The notes below the pieces were generated by a model, which saw only the letters and a list, made by a program, of their open reading frames with translations, had not been told where the DNA came from and ran no database searches. Position numbers and translations under genes: made by a program. From Anaerococcus sp. Marseille-P3625 (GTDB taxonomy: Bacteria > Bacillota > Clostridia > Tissierellales > Peptoniphilaceae), in the NCBI RefSeq assembly GCF_900232825.1, contig NZ_OCTP01000011.1, positions 124,001 through 188,000 on the forward strand: 64,000 bases of DNA. The letters run 5' to 3'. Shown one piece after another: positions 17,553 through 24,982 of the stretch (position 1 is the first letter of the stretch; every line of letters begins with the position of its first letter).

Positions 17553-17727
17553 TAGGATTCTCCTTTTTATAAATATCTAAAAGTTCTCCTACATCATCAT
17601 CATCTGCATAAGTTCTGAAATAAAGTCTTGCTGTTCTTAAATAATTTTGCTTTCTTACGTGTTCTCGATTTTTTTCTTCCCATCTTCTAGTTGCCTGCAC
17701 TTGTGATTTAGGCGTTTTATTTTTCAA
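17521..17727 (-). CDS. small phage protein of unknown function
   Basis: A 68-residue charged protein, mainly helical, with RRWEEKNREHVRKQNYLRTA and the segment RLYFRTYADDDDVGELLDIY. Similar short proteins occur in Bacillota phages; I do not know a function. Its 3' end overlaps the AP2 gene by 32 bases, implying coupled translation. The start is preceded by AAGGAGATATT. Confidence 0.6.
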   Translation of the reverse strand: MKNKTPKSQVQATRRWEEKNREHVRKQNYLRTARLYFRTYADDDDVGELLDIYKKENPNGKKTDKCWR

Positions 17728-17767
17728 TAATATCTCCTTAATAATAAAACTCTTTACAATAAGACTT

Positions 17768-18076
17768 TTATTCTTCTACTTCCCCAAAAATATCAACATA
17801 CTCATCAACTGATAACCTTTCTTCAGCCCACTTTTTAGCTTCACCCTCACTTAAAGGTATGATCTTTTTACCAGCCCTAGACGAATTAACATCAACACTT
17901 TCAGCATAATCAGATAAGCCATTTCCTTCACCAAACAAGAAAAACTGACCAGTTTTCTTCTTATACAAAGTTTCCTCAAAAAAATGAAAATCATTCACTG
18001 AATAATCACTCTTGTAATAAGCCATAATCTTCGCACTATCAGTATCGTACAACTTGCCATTAATAATTTTCTTCAT
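17768..18076 (-). CDS. conserved phage hypothetical protein
   Basis: A 102-residue acidic protein that begins MKKIINGKLYDTDSAK and has the pattern FEETLYKKKTGQFFLFGEGNG and later KIIPLSEGEAKKWAEERLS. I recognise this as a widespread but uncharacterised family of phage and plasmid accessory proteins. It lies in the accessory zone downstream of the 208-residue unknown gene and probably shares its transcript. No catalytic residues stand out. Confidence 0.65.
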   Translation of the reverse strand: MKKIINGKLYDTDSAKIMAYYKSDYSVNDFHFFEETLYKKKTGQFFLFGEGNGLSDYAESVDVNSSRAGKKIIPLSEGEAKKWAEERLSVDEYVDIFGEVEE

Positions 18077-18134
18077 CTTCTTTAATCTCTCCTTTTTTTA
18101 TTGATACCCTTATCTTTTAGATATAAATAATTAC

Positions 18135-18761
18135 CTAAAATCCTAATAATTGATTATCAAAATCTATGCCTGATGGAAAATTCAAGCTTTCTAAATTTGA
18201 ATTTACATAATCCAAATTGATTGATCTTAAATCTTGATAATCGACTATAGATCTAATAGCATCTATATCATTTTTTATGTCTTCGTTCCAATTATTAGTC
18301 AAGAAATTCAAAAGTGTTTCTTTATCATTATCAACATTTTTAATATAGTCAAGTAATTGGTAAAAATCCATATACTTACTCAATTCATCTTTACAAATTG
18401 ATGCATAGGTAAAAGAATAGCGTGCCATCATATTTTTCCTCATAACAAGTTCAGCCAACCAATAGCTATAAAAGCTCTTTAAAATAATATTTCCTACTTC
18501 CTCCCCCTTATCTTCAAGTTCTATTTCACTAACAAGATTACCTATTTTTTCATCTAGAAATACAAATCTTTTAAATTCATCATCTTTACTAAATACTTCT
18601 TTAAAATATTTGTACATTCCCATATCAACAAGTTCATCTTTTACAATATCAATTGATAGTTCCACCATATCAAGCATTTTTTCGGTTTCATAATATTTAT
18701 TAAATTCTTTTCTAGCTTCAAATGCTAAAGGATTTGCTGCTCTTAAATCTTCCCAACTCAT
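18135..18761 (-). CDS. unknown 208-residue accessory protein with a consensus promoter
   Basis: I do not recognise this gene. The protein is acidic, largely helical and without a signal peptide, with one Cys and several aromatic-rich helices (SFYSYWLAELVMRKNMMARY). The start follows AAGGAGATTTGGAAG. A perfect sigma-A promoter lies 40 bases upstream, so it should be expressed in the lysogen rather than with the late genes. Its place between the toxin-antitoxin pair and the attachment site is typical of lysogenic-conversion or phage-defence cargo, but no function is shown. Confidence 0.6.
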   Translation of the reverse strand: MSWEDLRAANPLAFEARKEFNKYYETEKMLDMVELSIDIVKDELVDMGMYKYFKEVFSKDDEFKRFVFLDEKIGNLVSEIELEDKGEEVGNIILKSFYSYWLAELVMRKNMMARYSFTYASICKDELSKYMDFYQLLDYIKNVDNDKETLLNFLTNNWNEDIKNDIDAIRSIVDYQDLRSINLDYVNSNLESLNFPSGIDFDNQLLGF

Positions 18762-18801
18762 CTTCCAAATCTCCTTTTAATATATTACCGATCTTACTTA
18801 T

Positions 18802-18830
18802 ATTATACCGTATACGTTATACTCTGTCAA
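18802..18830 (-). promoter_or_regulatory. perfect consensus promoter of the accessory gene
   Basis: Minus strand TTGACA (18825-18830), 17 bases, TATAAT (18802-18807). The spacer contains the palindrome GTATA-ACG-TATAC, a possible operator. Confidence 0.9.
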
Positions 18831-18987
18831 GTCTTTTTTAAAAAATTTTTCACTTTTTTACTTTTTTTTATCTAAATCAAAAAAATCCACCACAAACGTT
18901 GAAATATACACAATCATTCATATTTTACCCTACAAGCGATTTAATTTTCTTAGCCATAGTTTTATATGCCTAATATTGATATAAAAA

Positions 18988-19022
18988 GACAAAAAAAAGA
19001 GCCGACCACATTGGCCGACTCT
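18988..19022 (-). terminator. terminator of the hicA-hicB operon
   Basis: Minus strand AGAGTCGGCC/GGTCGGCTCT stem of 10 bp with two G-U pairs and a 5-base loop, then eight Ts. Confidence 0.9.
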
Positions 19023-19044
19023 AGGATATTGTCTTTATTATATT

Positions 19045-19446
19045 CTAAACCATTTCCATTTCTTTTTCAAGTGCGTAAGTTAAAACTTTTGAAAAATTTA
19101 TACCTCTATTCTCAGCAGCTTTAGCTAAGCTTTCCGGAATAGTGCAATTCTTTTTAACTTTATTTTCATTATCTAGCCTTACATACCTATACAAATCACA
19201 TACAACAAAATTTTTAAAGTCGTAATCATCCTCTGTTTCTACATTTTCATCGGGATCTATTATCTTCTCACCGTTACAAAAAGCGTCATAAGCCATTAAT
19301 TCTATAGCATCTTTAGCCATATATAGAGCTTCTTCTAGTGTCTTTCCTTGTGTTGCTATAGGAATGCTATCATTCCATACAGCGTAAAAACCATCTATTT
19401 TTTTAAGGTAAATCGGATATGCCTTAACATCTTGTGATATTGCCAT
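19045..19446 (-). CDS. hicB: HicB-type antitoxin
   Basis: A 133-residue antitoxin. The N-terminal degraded RNase-H-like HicB domain has YPIYLKKIDGFYAVWNDS and ATQGKTLEEALYMAKDAIEL. The C-terminus (VKKNCTIPESLAKAAENRG, then NFSKVLTYALEKEM) is a ribbon-helix-helix DNA-binding domain, so it should bind its own promoter. It neutralises HicA, an mRNA interferase. It follows hicA by about 42 bases and ends in a strong terminator, making a closed two-gene operon inside the prophage. Confidence 0.92.
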   Translation of the reverse strand: MAISQDVKAYPIYLKKIDGFYAVWNDSIPIATQGKTLEEALYMAKDAIELMAYDAFCNGEKIIDPDENVETEDDYDFKNFVVCDLYRYVRLDNENKVKKNCTIPESLAKAAENRGINFSKVLTYALEKEMEMV

Positions 19447-19488
19447 TATTCCTCCCTTTATATTGCCTTCCCCTATTGAGGGGAGCAG

Positions 19489-19671
19489 TTAGAGCTTTAT
19501 CCCCAACTGCTTGAAAATCTTTTTAGCAGTAATCTCGTTTATTTCATTGTGTCGTGGGACTTGTGATTTTTTAGTTCCTTCGGCATTTGAATATATATCA
19601 TGGTCTGAACCGTGTCTAACAAATTTACCGCCGTGACTTTCTATAATTTTTATTAAATCACGCTTCTTCAA
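19489..19671 (-). CDS. hicA: HicA-type mRNA interferase toxin
   Basis: About 60 residues, starting KKRDLIKIIESHGGKFVRHG after the initiator and containing GSDHDIYSNAEG and VPRHNEINEITAKKIFKQLG. This is the double-stranded-RNA-binding-like fold with the catalytic His in the GSDHDIY region. I use the TTG at 19671: AAAGGAGG lies nine bases before it. A longer reading frame starts at 19725, but that codon overlaps the -35 box of the operon promoter and cannot be in the transcript. A TTG at 19677 is the alternative. Confidence 0.9.
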   Translation of the reverse strand: MKKRDLIKIIESHGGKFVRHGSDHDIYSNAEGTKKSQVPRHNEINEITAKKIFKQLGIKL

Positions 19672-19696
19672 AGACAATATCCTCCTTTCAATATAT

Positions 19697-19725
19697 AGTA
19701 TACGCCTATATATACGCCTTGTCAA
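19697..19725 (-). promoter_or_regulatory. hicAB promoter with repeated operator half-sites
   Basis: Minus strand TTGACA (19720-19725), 17 bases, TATACT (19697-19702). The spacer and -10 contain GGCGTATA twice, 12 bases apart, suitable for the ribbon-helix-helix domain of HicB. Confidence 0.85.
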
Positions 19726-19747
19726 GTTTATTTTTTATTATTTTCAC

Positions 19748-19776
19748 AAAAAAAGAGGCCAGCCATAAGGCCAGCC
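19748..19776 (-). terminator. terminator of the phage late/lysis operon
   Basis: Minus strand GGCTGGCC-TTAT-GGCTGGCC folds into an 8-bp stem with two central G-U pairs and is followed by seven or more T bases, just after the holin-like gene. Confidence 0.82.
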
Positions 19777-19806
19777 CAAAGTTAAACAGTATCATCACTT
19801 TACTAT

Positions 19807-20187
19807 TTATTTTTTTTGTTTTCTAACTTCCGCCTCAACTACATCAGTAAGATATGAGTCAAGATCATCATGAGTCTTGCTTAAGATTTCCTTGCTTTTG
19901 TCATTTAGATTTTTCTTGATTGCGGTTTTTGCCCCATTGAATGCTTCCTTTTGTGCTTCTTCATCAAAATTAAGTTCTGGACTATTTTTTAAAGGATCCA
20001 CAATTGTTTGATTAATGCTACCAACTATAATTTCTGCTAACTCCAAAACTTGATCAGTTGCGTATCTTAAAAGTTCATTTTCTATTAATTGTGCTTTTGC
20101 CTTAGCTTCTTTTATCCCTTGAACAGTAAGGGTAAGCACACTTCCAGCTATCAACACCAAAACAAAAATTATTAAACTATCAGTCAT
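19807..20187 (-). CDS. holin-like protein (LL-H family type)
   Basis: A 126-residue protein with one N-terminal transmembrane helix (SLIIFVLVLIAGSVLTLTV) and a long charged helical domain (LLRYATDQVLELAEIIVGS, then KEAFNGAKTAIKKNL) of the sort found in LL-H superfamily holins. It is last in the late operon, right after endolysin and before a terminator, the normal lysis position. The holin call is by architecture and context; sequence identity to known holins cannot be tested here. Confidence 0.6.
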   Translation of the reverse strand: MTDSLIIFVLVLIAGSVLTLTVQGIKEAKAKAQLIENELLRYATDQVLELAEIIVGSINQTIVDPLKNSPELNFDEEAQKEAFNGAKTAIKKNLNDKSKEILSKTHDDLDSYLTDVVEAEVRKQKK

Positions 20188-20196
20188 TATTTCCTC

Positions 20197-20916
20197 CTAA
20201 ACTAATTTATTTACTTCATCTTGAACCGCTTTATATAATCGCTTTTTGCGATCAGAACCAGTTCCATACTTACCAGCTATTACATCACGAGCCATCAAGG
20301 TTACATAATCCCCACGACCCTTTCCACCTTTTAGTAAGGTATTTACTTCTGTTTGTACAGCCTTATAGATAAGTTCTATACGAGTCTTTCCAGTTCCATA
20401 TTTTCCACCTATAACCGCTTTAGCAAAATCGGTAATATATCCACCACTTGCCTTGACTTTTTCTATTTGAGGTATAGGTCTAAAGTATCTTTCTTTGTAG
20501 GATCTCTTTCTATCAATAAAATAATCTATATAGCAAGTCGTGTCGTTGTAAGAAATACCATTGTTTGAGTAATTGCAATGGATTATTCCGTCTTTTTTAT
20601 AAAAAATACCAGTATGCCCACCAGCACCGCCAGATCTGCCCTGCACTCCTCTGATAAAAATATCTCCACGTCTAACATCTTTATATGAGTATATTTCTTT
20701 TAAATTCGGCTCTTTGTAAAGAGTTTCAGTTGTCCCAATGTAATTAATTGCGGACTTCCAACCTCCAGCAAGCAAAGCCTTATACACCATAGAAGAGCAA
20801 TCCAAAAAATTTGGTCCTAATCTTTGTGGGTATTTCATACTATATTTAGGAGCACCGGGTTTTTTGCGGTGTCTATCCTCACACCATTTAATTACCTTGT
20901 CAATATCTACAGCCAT
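20197..20916 (-). CDS. phage endolysin: Amidase_5-type peptidoglycan hydrolase with two CW_7 repeats
   Basis: A 239-residue endolysin. Residues 1-150 form an NlpC/P60-related phage amidohydrolase domain with catalytic Cys40 in FLDCSSMVYKALL and His101 in AGGHTGIFYKKDG. Residues about 157-195 and 203-238 are two Cpl-7-type CW_7 wall-binding repeats sharing GKYGTG and KAVQ-EVN. No signal peptide is present, so release depends on a holin. It stands next to the holin-like gene. The enzyme cuts peptidoglycan stem peptides or the amide bond at lysis. Confidence 0.9.
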   Translation of the reverse strand: MAVDIDKVIKWCEDRHRKKPGAPKYSMKYPQRLGPNFLDCSSMVYKALLAGGWKSAINYIGTTETLYKEPNLKEIYSYKDVRRGDIFIRGVQGRSGGAGGHTGIFYKKDGIIHCNYSNNGISYNDTTCYIDYFIDRKRSYKERYFRPIPQIEKVKASGGYITDFAKAVIGGKYGTGKTRIELIYKAVQTEVNTLLKGGKGRGDYVTLMARDVIAGKYGTGSDRKKRLYKAVQDEVNKLV

Positions 20917-20943
20917 AATTTATCCTTTCTTATGCACATAAAT

Positions 20944-20963
20944 AGGCTAGCCTAAGCTAGCCT
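20944..20963 (-). other. intercistronic hairpin
   Basis: AGGCTAGC and GCTAGCCT form a perfect 8-bp stem over a 4-base loop between the coiled-coil membrane protein gene and the endolysin gene. No T-run follows on the minus strand, so it is more likely an RNA-processing or stability element than a terminator. Confidence 0.5.
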
Positions 20964-20966
20964 TTG

Positions 20967-21440
20967 TTATTTTTTTATATCTTTTTTGAGTTCATCTAGA
21001 TTTTTTGAAATTAACTCTATAGTTGCTTTGGGTGCTAAACCTTGTACTTGCCCTTTTAAGGACTCTAATTGGTAATCTACGCTATCAAATCTTTTATCTA
21101 TACTAGTAAAATTATCAGCAGACATTTTATTGTGTTCAGATAGCATATGATCGTTAGTTTCCATATTGTAGCTAAGTTTAGACATTATATCAGTATATTT
21201 AACATTCAAATCAATTATCAACTGATTTTGTTCCCTTACAAGCTTTCTGTCCTCGCTCCTTTCTTTTCTTTCTAATTCTTTTTCAGCTTTAATATTATCT
21301 CTGTCTAATTTCTTTTGCTCATCATATTGCTTTAAAAAGCTTCTACCAAACAAAAAGATAAAAGCTAACAAAACTATGCTAATTGCAATAGCAATACCTT
21401 GTTTATTTGCAATATCAGCAATTTTTTCTATAATGTTCAC
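20967..21440 (-). CDS. single-pass membrane protein with long coiled coil, lysis-region
   Basis: A 157-residue protein with one transmembrane helix at residues about 15-35 (IAIAISIVLLAFIFLFGRSF) followed by a charged coiled coil (KKLDRDNIKAEKELERKERS and onward). This topology is shared by holin-associated and XhlA-like lysis proteins. It lies between tail genes and endolysin, so a lysis role is probable, either as a second holin-like protein or as a regulator. I do not recognise a specific family. Confidence 0.5.
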   Translation of the reverse strand: MNIIEKIADIANKQGIAIAISIVLLAFIFLFGRSFLKQYDEQKKLDRDNIKAEKELERKERSEDRKLVREQNQLIIDLNVKYTDIMSKLSYNMETNDHMLSEHNKMSADNFTSIDKRFDSVDYQLESLKGQVQGLAPKATIELISKNLDELKKDIKK

Positions 21441-21546
21441 AATTTATTTCTCCTAACTTTTTTTGATTATCTAAATTATCAGTTAGGCTTTAACCAATTA
21501 TCATTTAGATGAGGCTTTAAAGCCTTATAATTAGCTAGTTCACTAA

Positions 21547-21690
21547 TTATTCAACATAATCTTGACCAGTAATTATCTTAAATTCTTCTGGAGTAATTTG
21601 TCCCCAAGGTTGTTTTTTTGTTTTTACCAAAAATTTAAGCTCATCAAGTGTAATCCATTCATATTGCCATGCTAATTGTAAAAAATCCAT
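21547..21690 (-). CDS. XkdX family phage protein
   Basis: A 47-residue protein reading MDFLQLAWQYEWITLDELKF and ending ITPEEFKIITGQDYVE. This is the XkdX pattern (aromatic-rich start, TPEEFKEITG end) found between tail fibre and lysis genes in many Bacillota phages. Function unknown. Its ATG overlaps the stop of the preceding gene by one base (TAATGG), so translation is coupled. Confidence 0.85.
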   Translation of the reverse strand: MDFLQLAWQYEWITLDELKFLVKTKKQPWGQITPEEFKIITGQDYVE

Positions 21691-21911
21691 TATTTGCCCC
21701 CTTGTAGATCTAGAATTTCTTTTTCCATTTTTGCCATTTTTATCATATTCATAGCTGATTGTTTGCCTAAAGCTTCTATGACTTTCTCTTTTTCAGCAGC
21801 TTCTAATGTTAGTTTGGAAATTTGCTTTCCCATTGCCATAAAGCGTTTTTGTTCAGCTTCTTTTTTCTTGTTGATTCCTAGTATAGAATCTATTTTATGA
21901 AATACTGCCAT
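21690..21911 (-). CDS. small coiled-coil phage protein
   Basis: A 73-residue protein when started at the ATG at 21911 (MAVFHKIDSILGINKKKEAE), whose first base overlaps the stop of the DUF6273 gene; a longer in-frame start would run into that gene. Residues 15-70 are helical with heptad-like spacing. It sits between the variable-tip protein and XkdX and may be a small tail or chaperone protein. No family recognised. Confidence 0.6.
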   Translation of the reverse strand: MAVFHKIDSILGINKKKEAEQKRFMAMGKQISKLTLEAAEKEKVIEALGKQSAMNMIKMAKMEKEILDLQGGK

Positions 21912-23128
21912 TATTCGAAGTTTCCCCCTATTGATGAAATGTAACATTCTCCTATTGCTCCGTTTCTTTCTACACTTACTCTTATATTAAATCCCCAATT
22001 TGATGCTGTTTTTTGCTTATTTGATAAGAATATCTTCTTATTCCCAGCAGCTTTATCTGTCACATCTTCCCATGTAGGATTTGCATCACTACCATTGTTG
22101 CAAGCTTCTATTTTTAGTATCGCTTTTTCTGGTATTGATCCGACTAGATTTATTAGTGCCTTTGTTACCATAGCATCTGCCTGTAATGGCTTTTGGAGTT
22201 CAAAGAGTATTTTTGTTTCGTTCTTTCTAAAATTAAAGACTTTCTCTGCAACACCTCCTTCATTATCATCTGCGACTATTTTTATAGTATGATTGCCATT
22301 AAGTAATTTTTGATAGGCTAATCTTGACAAGCTAAAAGTATATGTTGATCCAGCGGTTGCTGTAAATTGCTTGGTTGATTTACCATCAAGATATTCATTG
22401 ACAGTAAGAGTTGGATTGTCTTGATCTGATACCTTGTAAGTAAATTCAAACTCTTTATTTTGTAGACCCATGTTAGCGCTTGTAGTAGTTTCAATGATTG
22501 GTATTCTATTCCAAGAAATAGTGTATGCACCGTCAGAGCCTTTATTATCATATATCAAGATTTCAGGTTTCAGATTACAAAGCGGACGGACACCAGAGGC
22601 GTTGTAGTAGTACTGGGCGTTAGCATTACCATCGGTGTCGACGGTGCGCAACAGATTTTCGGTGGATTTATAGAAAGTTCTAAGCCACCAAGCTTTATTG
22701 CTGTTATCAAAATCTTTGCCCATTCTACTGTTATTGTCGGTAAATAAGGGAAATCTATATCCTTCTTTTTCAGAACCGCTTTCTAACCCTACTTCTGTCA
22801 TCGAAACTAAAAACATTTTATCCGTAGCATTTCCAGATGCTGTGCTTATGCTAGTGTAGACAATATCATTTTTAAAATTAGAAGAAAAATTTTTCAACAA
22901 TCCATTATTATCATTAATCCACCTCCTAAGTTCTGAATCTTGGTACTTTATTGTAGAACTATCAAATTTCTTATCTAGTAAAACTCTCTCGCTTATGAGT
23001 GTTACCGTGTTATTCGGATAACCCCTGTGATTTTTGTCTGCTATTATCCATACTATGGTATGACCGTTGTATTTTGTATTTATATCCTTAATCTTTGCCC
23101 CTATTGGTAAATCACTTAATCTTTTCAA
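21911..23128 (-). CDS. DUF6273 domain phage tip protein with Ig-like C-terminus
   Basis: A 405-residue protein. Residues about 1-195 form a C-type-lectin-like DUF6273 domain: it begins LSDLPIGAKIKD, has SELRRWINDNNGLLKNFSSN and ends WWLRTFYKSTENLL, DTDGNANAQYYYNASGVRP and LKPEILIY. The rest is beta-rich with an Ig-like unit (SDQDNPTLTVNEYLDG) and a final domain of unknown type. Similar proteins are phage or cell-surface tips. It follows the fibre genes, so receptor or host-surface binding is the best guess. The codons of residues 160-190 are markedly GC-rich; see the separate entry. Confidence 0.75.
   Translation of the reverse strand: MKRLSDLPIGAKIKDINTKYNGHTIVWIIADKNHRGYPNNTVTLISERVLLDKKFDSSTIKYQDSELRRWINDNNGLLKNFSSNFKNDIVYTSISTASGNATDKMFLVSMTEVGLESGSEKEGYRFPLFTDNNSRMGKDFDNSNKAWWLRTFYKSTENLLRTVDTDGNANAQYYYNASGVRPLCNLKPEILIYDNKGSDGAYTISWNRIPIIETTTSANMGLQNKEFEFTYKVSDQDNPTLTVNEYLDGKSTKQFTATAGSTYTFSLSRLAYQKLLNGNHTIKIVADDNEGGVAEKVFNFRKNETKILFELQKPLQADAMVTKALINLVGSIPEKAILKIEACNNGSDANPTWEDVTDKAAGNKKIFLSNKQKTASNWGFNIRVSVERNGAIGECYISSIGGNFE
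22571..22650 (-). other. GC-rich hypervariable-type block inside the DUF6273 domain
   Basis: In these 80 bases 44 are G or C (55 percent), whereas flanking genes are visibly AT-rich. It encodes GNANAQYYYNASGVRPL, using codons AAC, TAC, GCC, GTC and CGT that neighbouring genes avoid. The row of NAC codons is what adenine-directed mutagenesis of AAC codons would give, and DUF6273 proteins often carry Asn-rich variable loops here. No template copy is seen in the window. Confidence 0.6.
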
Positions 23129-23176
23129 AGTTTATCACTTCCTTTTCCTATTTAATATTTTGTAAAATAGCATCTA

Positions 23177-23824
23177 CTAGCACTCCAACCTAGATAAATC
23201 TTCATTGAATACTCCGTTGGTAAATTTAATCCCATTTAAATCTTTAAAATTAATAGTAAATGGGTTGCCAGTTATATCTTCATAAAGTCCACTTTCAACC
23301 TGTTTAAGTCTTACCAATATATCTGATGAAATTATTCTTTCTACGTTGGTTATATTGTTCCACTTGGTCTTTTCAGCATCTGTTACTGTTCTGTGAGTTG
23401 GATCTTCTTTTAATTGAGAAAGACTTAGTTTTAGATCAATCTCATCTAAAAATCTTCCCCAACTTGACCATGTAACATTATCTAAACCTAGTCTAAAGTA
23501 AGTCTGCATATTTTTTGTAAGTAGACAAATCTGTATTGGATATCCACCACTTGAATCTTCCCAACCTTGCATAGTTATTAGTAGACAATATTGAGCATCA
23601 GTTTTGGTATGTAAGCCTAATGCTAGCGTCTTTTTAAATTCTTTTACTATCTCATAAGGGTGATTTTCTATATACCATTGAGGGCTTTCGTCTGTATCTT
23701 TAGTGTCGATAAATTTTGAACTTATTTCTAATTTTTCAAATTTATCTTTGTCGGCTTTCTTTTCGATAAGTCCTTTTATTTTACCTACAACCTGCTTTAA
23801 TCCTTCATAATCTAATAGTTTCAT
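23177..23824 (-). CDS. tail fibre protein
   Basis: A 215-residue protein beginning MKLLDYEGLKQVVGKIKGLI, a start that resembles the next fibre gene. It has a short coiled region, then a beta-rich part (SSGGYPIQICLLTKN, YFRLGLDNVTWSSWGRF) typical of receptor-binding pyocin-knob or fibre heads, and the tail-fibre motif HRTVTDAEKTKWN. It probably forms a trimeric fibre attached through the upstream baseplate proteins. The start is preceded by a weak ribosome site near the preceding stop. Confidence 0.7.
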   Translation of the reverse strand: MKLLDYEGLKQVVGKIKGLIEKKADKDKFEKLEISSKFIDTKDTDESPQWYIENHPYEIVKEFKKTLALGLHTKTDAQYCLLITMQGWEDSSGGYPIQICLLTKNMQTYFRLGLDNVTWSSWGRFLDEIDLKLSLSQLKEDPTHRTVTDAEKTKWNNITNVERIISSDILVRLKQVESGLYEDITGNPFTINFKDLNGIKFTNGVFNEDLSRLEC

Positions 23825-23827
23825 AGA

Positions 23828-24445
23828 CTATGCTCCCATGGCTTGGTTGATTTCTTCTGTACTTATAGCTTGTAAATCTGCTTCTTTAACATATCCATCA
23901 AGATTTACCTGTGTGTTTGTATCTCCGATCTTTTCCCACTTCTTATTGATGAATAACCATTCTTCATAAACGTTACTTCCTTCGCCTTTCGGCCCTATGA
24001 GATATATGGTATTTTCATCTGCTGTGCTTGGCTTTTCTGCTGCTATTTCTTTTTTCATGTGCCTTGCATCACTAATAAGTTTTTGTACAGTTGTTTTGTT
24101 TACAAGATCTTTATCATCAACTAATTCTGATATCTTTGTAGGTACTGTGATATTGACTTCTTTGTTGCTTACATTGACTAGTGTTCCATTTCTTTTTATC
24201 TTTGTAATAATATTTTTTTCTGCACCATCTTCTAATCCGTTAAGCTTATTAAGATTTGCGCTAGATAAAAGGCCTGCTTCTTCACTTGTTGCCACATTAT
24301 AGGTCTTTAAAGTCGATAGCTTTTGCTTATCCTCATCTGTATAGTTATTCTTTGATAAACCCATACCAGATTCTTTTTGCACGAACTTTTCTTTAATTAA
24401 TCCTATTAGGTGTTGCAATCCAACTAAATCTAAAAATCTACTCAT
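23828..24445 (-). CDS. tail fibre/baseplate upper protein with fibre repeats
   Basis: A 205-residue protein. N-terminal MSRFLDLVGLQHLIGLIKEK resembles the start of the neighbouring fibre gene. The motif GLSKNNYTDEDKQKLSTL and a glycine-rich linker around KLNGLEDGAEKNII are hallmarks of Bacillota phage fibre shafts. The C-terminal EEWLFINKKWEKIGDTNTQV is a short beta-hairpin region. It likely connects the baseplate to the distal tip. Confidence 0.7.
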   Translation of the reverse strand: MSRFLDLVGLQHLIGLIKEKFVQKESGMGLSKNNYTDEDKQKLSTLKTYNVATSEEAGLLSSANLNKLNGLEDGAEKNIITKIKRNGTLVNVSNKEVNITVPTKISELVDDKDLVNKTTVQKLISDARHMKKEIAAEKPSTADENTIYLIGPKGEGSNVYEEWLFINKKWEKIGDTNTQVNLDGYVKEADLQAISTEEINQAMGA

Positions 24446-24454
24446 TTTTTCCTC

Positions 24455-24979
24455 CTAGAACATCTTAGCTATATCTTCTTCTGTGATCCTAGCTACACTC
24501 ATTTTTCCAATTTTTTCCAACATCTCTTGCTTATCTGCTTCAGTAAAAAAGTCTATTCCAACTTTTGGCGTATAACCATCTTTGCTTATCATAAATGGAT
24601 TTGATATAAAAGTATCCTTGCCAATTGTACCAATTACTTTTCTTACTTGTAGATAAAATTCACCACTAGTTAGAACATAGTCTTTATTTATAATCTTTAT
24701 TTCACATTGCAAAATCCCCGGTTGACATAGAGTTCCATCTGTAAGCACTATTTTTAGTTGCTTATTATCTTCTGAAACTTGGCAATCTAGCTTTAAGGTC
24801 TTCATATCAGGCCTAAGCATAAGACAATAAATTTCCTCATAGTCTTTAATTTCTAAAATCCTTATCCCTTCAGTAAGATTGATATATAGAATATTAGTTT
24901 TGTTGTCATATTGTACAAAGCCTGTATAAAGTCCGTTGTTATTTTTCATATCTACTTTGATTTTATAAGCTTTTTCCAT
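24455..24979 (-). CDS. BppU-family baseplate upper protein
   Basis: A 174-residue protein with the N-terminal BppU immunoglobulin-like domain of phage baseplates (ILYINLTEGIRILEIKDYEE, LTDGTLCQPGILQCEIKI) and the characteristic linker TPKVGIDFFTEADKQEMLEK. BppU links receptor-binding proteins to the baseplate. The start follows a ribosome site overlapping the previous stop. The C-terminus is short compared with full-length BppU, with the fibre domain apparently on separate genes downstream. Confidence 0.8.
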   Translation of the reverse strand: MEKAYKIKVDMKNNNGLYTGFVQYDNKTNILYINLTEGIRILEIKDYEEIYCLMLRPDMKTLKLDCQVSEDNKQLKIVLTDGTLCQPGILQCEIKIINKDYVLTSGEFYLQVRKVIGTIGKDTFISNPFMISKDGYTPKVGIDFFTEADKQEMLEKIGKMSVARITEEDIAKMF

Positions 24980-24982
24980 AGG

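Noticed and set aside
21481-21540. Palindrome AGGCTTTAAAGCCT downstream of XkdX
   Set aside because: It lacks a loop and a following T-run, so I do not call it a terminator; it may be chance in AT-rich DNA.
21911-23128. Complete diversity-generating retroelement
   Set aside because: Only a variable-repeat-like block is seen. No reverse transcriptase or template repeat is within the window.
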